The notes beneath the pieces were generated by a model, which had not been told where the DNA came from, searched no databases, and saw only the letters and a list, made by a program, of their open reading frames with translations. A stretch of DNA of 6,413 nucleotides from Sphingomonadales bacterium (GTDB lineage Bacteria > Pseudomonadota > Alphaproteobacteria > Sphingomonadales > Sphingomonadaceae): assembly GCA_025360285.1 (NCBI GenBank), contig JANYCM010000222.1:1-6413 (forward strand), given 5' to 3'. Position numbers and translations under genes: made by a program. Of this stretch, positions 4,784 through 6,413 are shown one piece after another. Every line of letters starts with the position of its first letter. The first letter of the stretch is position 1.

Positions 4784-6413
4784 GCGAATGTGCTCGATCT
4801 GGGCAACAACAATGTCGCGCGCAGTGACCTGTTCTTCAACAACCCCGTGCAATTTGACGTCGTCACCAACGGTATCTTGTCGCTGACGCCGTCTGCCGAC
4901 ATGATATTTGGTGGCCAATTGACGGATGGCGCCAATCCGTTTGCGCTGGTAAAGCTTGGCGCCAGAAGCCTGACGCTGACGGGTACGTCGAACGACTATT
5001 CCGGAACGACAACGGTTTCCAACGGTAGTCTGATTGCGGGCGCCGCCAATGTATTTTCGCCGAATTCGCGCCTGATCGTCAATTCGACCGGGAATGTTGA
5101 TCTGGGCGGCTACAGCCAGACAATCGCGGGTCTCAGCGGCAATTCGCCGACGGGCGTGACGAGTGTCGGCACCGCGACTTTGACCAGCAATACCGCCGCC
5201 AACACCGTTTACAGCGGCACGTTGTCGGGTGCGATAAAGTTCGTCAAGCAGGGCGCAGGTGTCCAGCAGCTGGTTAATGCCAACACTTATGCCGGCGGCA
5301 CGAGCATTACCGCCGGTGGCATCAGTTATGGCAGCGATACATCGTTCGGCTTTGGCATGATCACGGTCGTCGGGGCCAGCACGATAACGCCACTCAATGC
5401 CAACCGTGATCTCGCCAATCCTATTGTTCTCAATGCGAATCTGACGGTAAATGGCCCGATTGGAACGACCCTTAGCGGTCTCATTTCAGGCAATGGTGGC
5501 TTAACCAAAGTCGGCAACGGCAGGTTGGTCTTGGCCAACGGTAGCAATAGCTTTACTGGCGGCATTGCGCTCAACGTCGGCGGATTAACCGTAACGGGTA
5601 ACAATTCGCTGGGGGCTGACAGCAATGTGGTTACGACCAATGGTGCCGGTGGTAACATTCTCGCTACAAACAGCAGCGTGACACTCGCCAATGCGTTTGT
5701 TCTCAACGCTCAGCTAAATTTGGAATTGCCTGCAGCGCCTGATGTCCTGACCTTGAACGGTGTTATTTCTGGCACGGCGGGTATTTTGCTTAAGCAAGGT
5801 ACTGGCACTGTTGTTTTGGGCGCAGCTAATACCTATCAGGGTCCGACTTACATAAATTCTGGGACTCTTGGCGTTGCAAATAGTGATGCTATTGGTGGCA
5901 GCGCCAGCGATGTTTCCATCGCGGTGGCGGCTGGGCTTGCATCCTACGCCAACAATATCGTTCTGAATAATCAGTTTCGTTTTGCTGACGTTTTGACGGT
6001 CGATACGCGCGGCTATGATTTGGAATTCGGCGGTAAATTGAGCAACTTGGCCACGCCCGGCTCAATTACCAAGGTGGGCGCCGGCACGCTGACGATTTCA
6101 GGTGTTGTCAACAATTACACCGGCGTCACGACAGTTTCGGCGGGTACGTTGAACCTGGCAGGCGTTATTACCAGTGATATCAATGTCAGCAGCGGTGCCA
6201 GCCTGGTTGGATCGGGCACGGTTTCCGGTGCGCATACAATCACGATTGCCAATGGTGCAACCATCGCGCCCGGCAACAGCCCCGGCACCCTGACGACGTA
6301 TAATCTCAGTCTCGCGGCGGGTTCCAATCTCAATTTTGAACTGGCCAACCCGGCGGTGCAAGGTGGCGGCGTCAATGATCTGATTGTGGTCAATCACGAC
6401 CTGACCTTGGCCG
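4658..6413 (+). CDS. Autotransporter-type surface protein with PATR beta-strand repeats (N-terminal 585 residues, 3' end outside window)
   Basis: The frame stays open from ATG 4658 to the right edge, giving 585 codons without a stop. The N-terminus is a long Arg-rich segment (Arg 9, 13, 15, 18, 19, 22), a hydrophobic core (about 23-37) and an AGA-A cleavage site near residue 42. The mature part is rich in Gly, Asn, Thr, Ser and Ala, with only the Met at 112 and 236 and no Cys seen. It carries five copies of the autotransporter-associated beta-strand motif (roughly K-x-G-x-G-x-L-x-L-x-G-x-N-x-Y-x-G-x-T-x-V-x-x-G-x-L), with the conserved Lys at 99, 197, 284, 379 and 472. After the last copy, GASLVGSGTVSG and APGNSPGTL (about 540-550) are the usual end of such a passenger block. 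These repeats form a right-handed beta-helix in type V secreted passengers. The C-terminal barrel that would prove an autotransporter is not in view; a large secreted protein with another anchor, such as PEP-CTERM, is possible. Ligand or function unknown. Confidence 0.88.
   Translation, partial: MFVVNGLGRSLNRARALRRSLRLGISITGLMLAGAALSPAGAANVLDLGNNNVARSDLFFNNPVQFDVVTNGILSLTPSADMIFGGQLTDGANPFALVKLGARSLTLTGTSNDYSGTTTVSNGSLIAGAANVFSPNSRLIVNSTGNVDLGGYSQTIAGLSGNSPTGVTSVGTATLTSNTAANTVYSGTLSGAIKFVKQGAGVQQLVNANTYAGGTSITAGGISYGSDTSFGFGMITVVGASTITPLNANRDLANPIVLNANLTVNGPIGTTLSGLISGNGGLTKVGNGRLVLANGSNSFTGGIALNVGGLTVTGNNSLGADSNVVTTNGAGGNILATNSSVTLANAFVLNAQLNLELPAAPDVLTLNGVISGTAGILLKQGTGTVVLGAANTYQGPTYINSGTLGVANSDAIGGSASDVSIAVAAGLASYANNIVLNNQFRFADVLTVDTRGYDLEFGGKLSNLATPGSITKVGAGTLTISGVVNNYTGVTTVSAGTLNLAGVITSDINVSSGASLVGSGTVSGAHTITIANGATIAPGNSPGTLTTYNLSLAAGSNLNFELANPAVQGGGVNDLIVVNHDLTLA
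4946..6160 (+). repeat. Array of five PATR protein repeats with about 93-residue period
   Basis: The motif starts near residues 97, 195, 282, 377 and 470 of the adhesin, anchored on the Lys of 'L-[TV]-K-x-G': LVKLGARSLTLTG, FVKQGAGVQQLVN, LTKVGNGRLVLAN, LLKQGTGTVVLGA, ITKVGAGTLTISG. Each is followed by N-x-[YF]-x-G and a 'V..GtL' strand. Copies 3 to 5 are preceded by a shared spacer of type 'LAN.[FI]VLN..L' (NPIVLNANL, NAFVLNAQL, NNIVLNNQF), so the true unit is the whole segment of about 90 residues. At DNA level the copies have diverged strongly and no long identical runs were noticed, which argues against recent duplication. Confidence 0.8.

Noticed and set aside
5326..5706. Minus-strand open frame of 126 codons
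   Set aside because: It is a shadow of the adhesin; its Leu/Pro/Val-rich composition mirrors the Asn/Thr/Gly-rich sense strand.
6098..6397. Two overlapping minus-strand frames of about 92-99 codons
   Set aside because: Both are antisense to PATR repeat 5 and the APGNSPGTL block of the adhesin.

Overview
The window is GC-rich (roughly 60-65% by eye) and looks like chromosomal DNA from an alphaproteobacterium, most likely of the Sphingomonadales. This rests on the look of the proteins and on a gene order I recall from that group (panB, a YfgM-like TPR protein, bamB, der). No marker gene is present to settle the genus.

Positions 2-3773 hold four co-directional genes with short gaps, probably one operon. 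They are the last 48 codons of a probable PanB (pantothenate synthesis), a membrane-anchored YfgM-like protein, the outer-membrane lipoprotein BamB with eight PQQ-type beta-propeller blades, and the double-GTPase ribosome assembly factor Der. The YfgM-BamB-Der order is also that of E. coli. It links envelope protein traffic (YfgM near the Sec translocon, BamB in the BAM complex) with 50S ribosome maturation. Both yfgM and bamB appear to begin with TTG. The bamB Shine-Dalgarno overlaps the yfgM stop codon, which suggests translational coupling.

Positions 3774-4657 (about 880 bases) hold no gene I can support. The stretch does contain several short direct repeats, including three exact 15-base units, a perfect 11-base inverted repeat 86 bases apart, small hairpins, and a 109-codon open frame on the minus strand that I cannot assign.

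Positions 4658-6413 are one uninterrupted reading frame that runs off the right edge: the first 585 residues of a secreted, autotransporter-type surface protein. It has an Arg-rich signal peptide, then five autotransporter-associated beta-strand (PATR) repeats spaced 87-98 residues apart, then the start of the typical APGNSPGTL-containing segment. The translocator barrel or other C-terminal anchor would lie beyond the window. If it is a type V autotransporter, its barrel would need the BAM complex, to which the BamB encoded upstream belongs; that functional link is an inference and the two loci look transcriptionally separate.

I see no rRNA, tRNA, CRISPR array, insertion sequence or phage gene. 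Nothing here is clearly a new system. The most interesting parts are the periodic adhesin and the repeat-bearing non-coding block in front of it.
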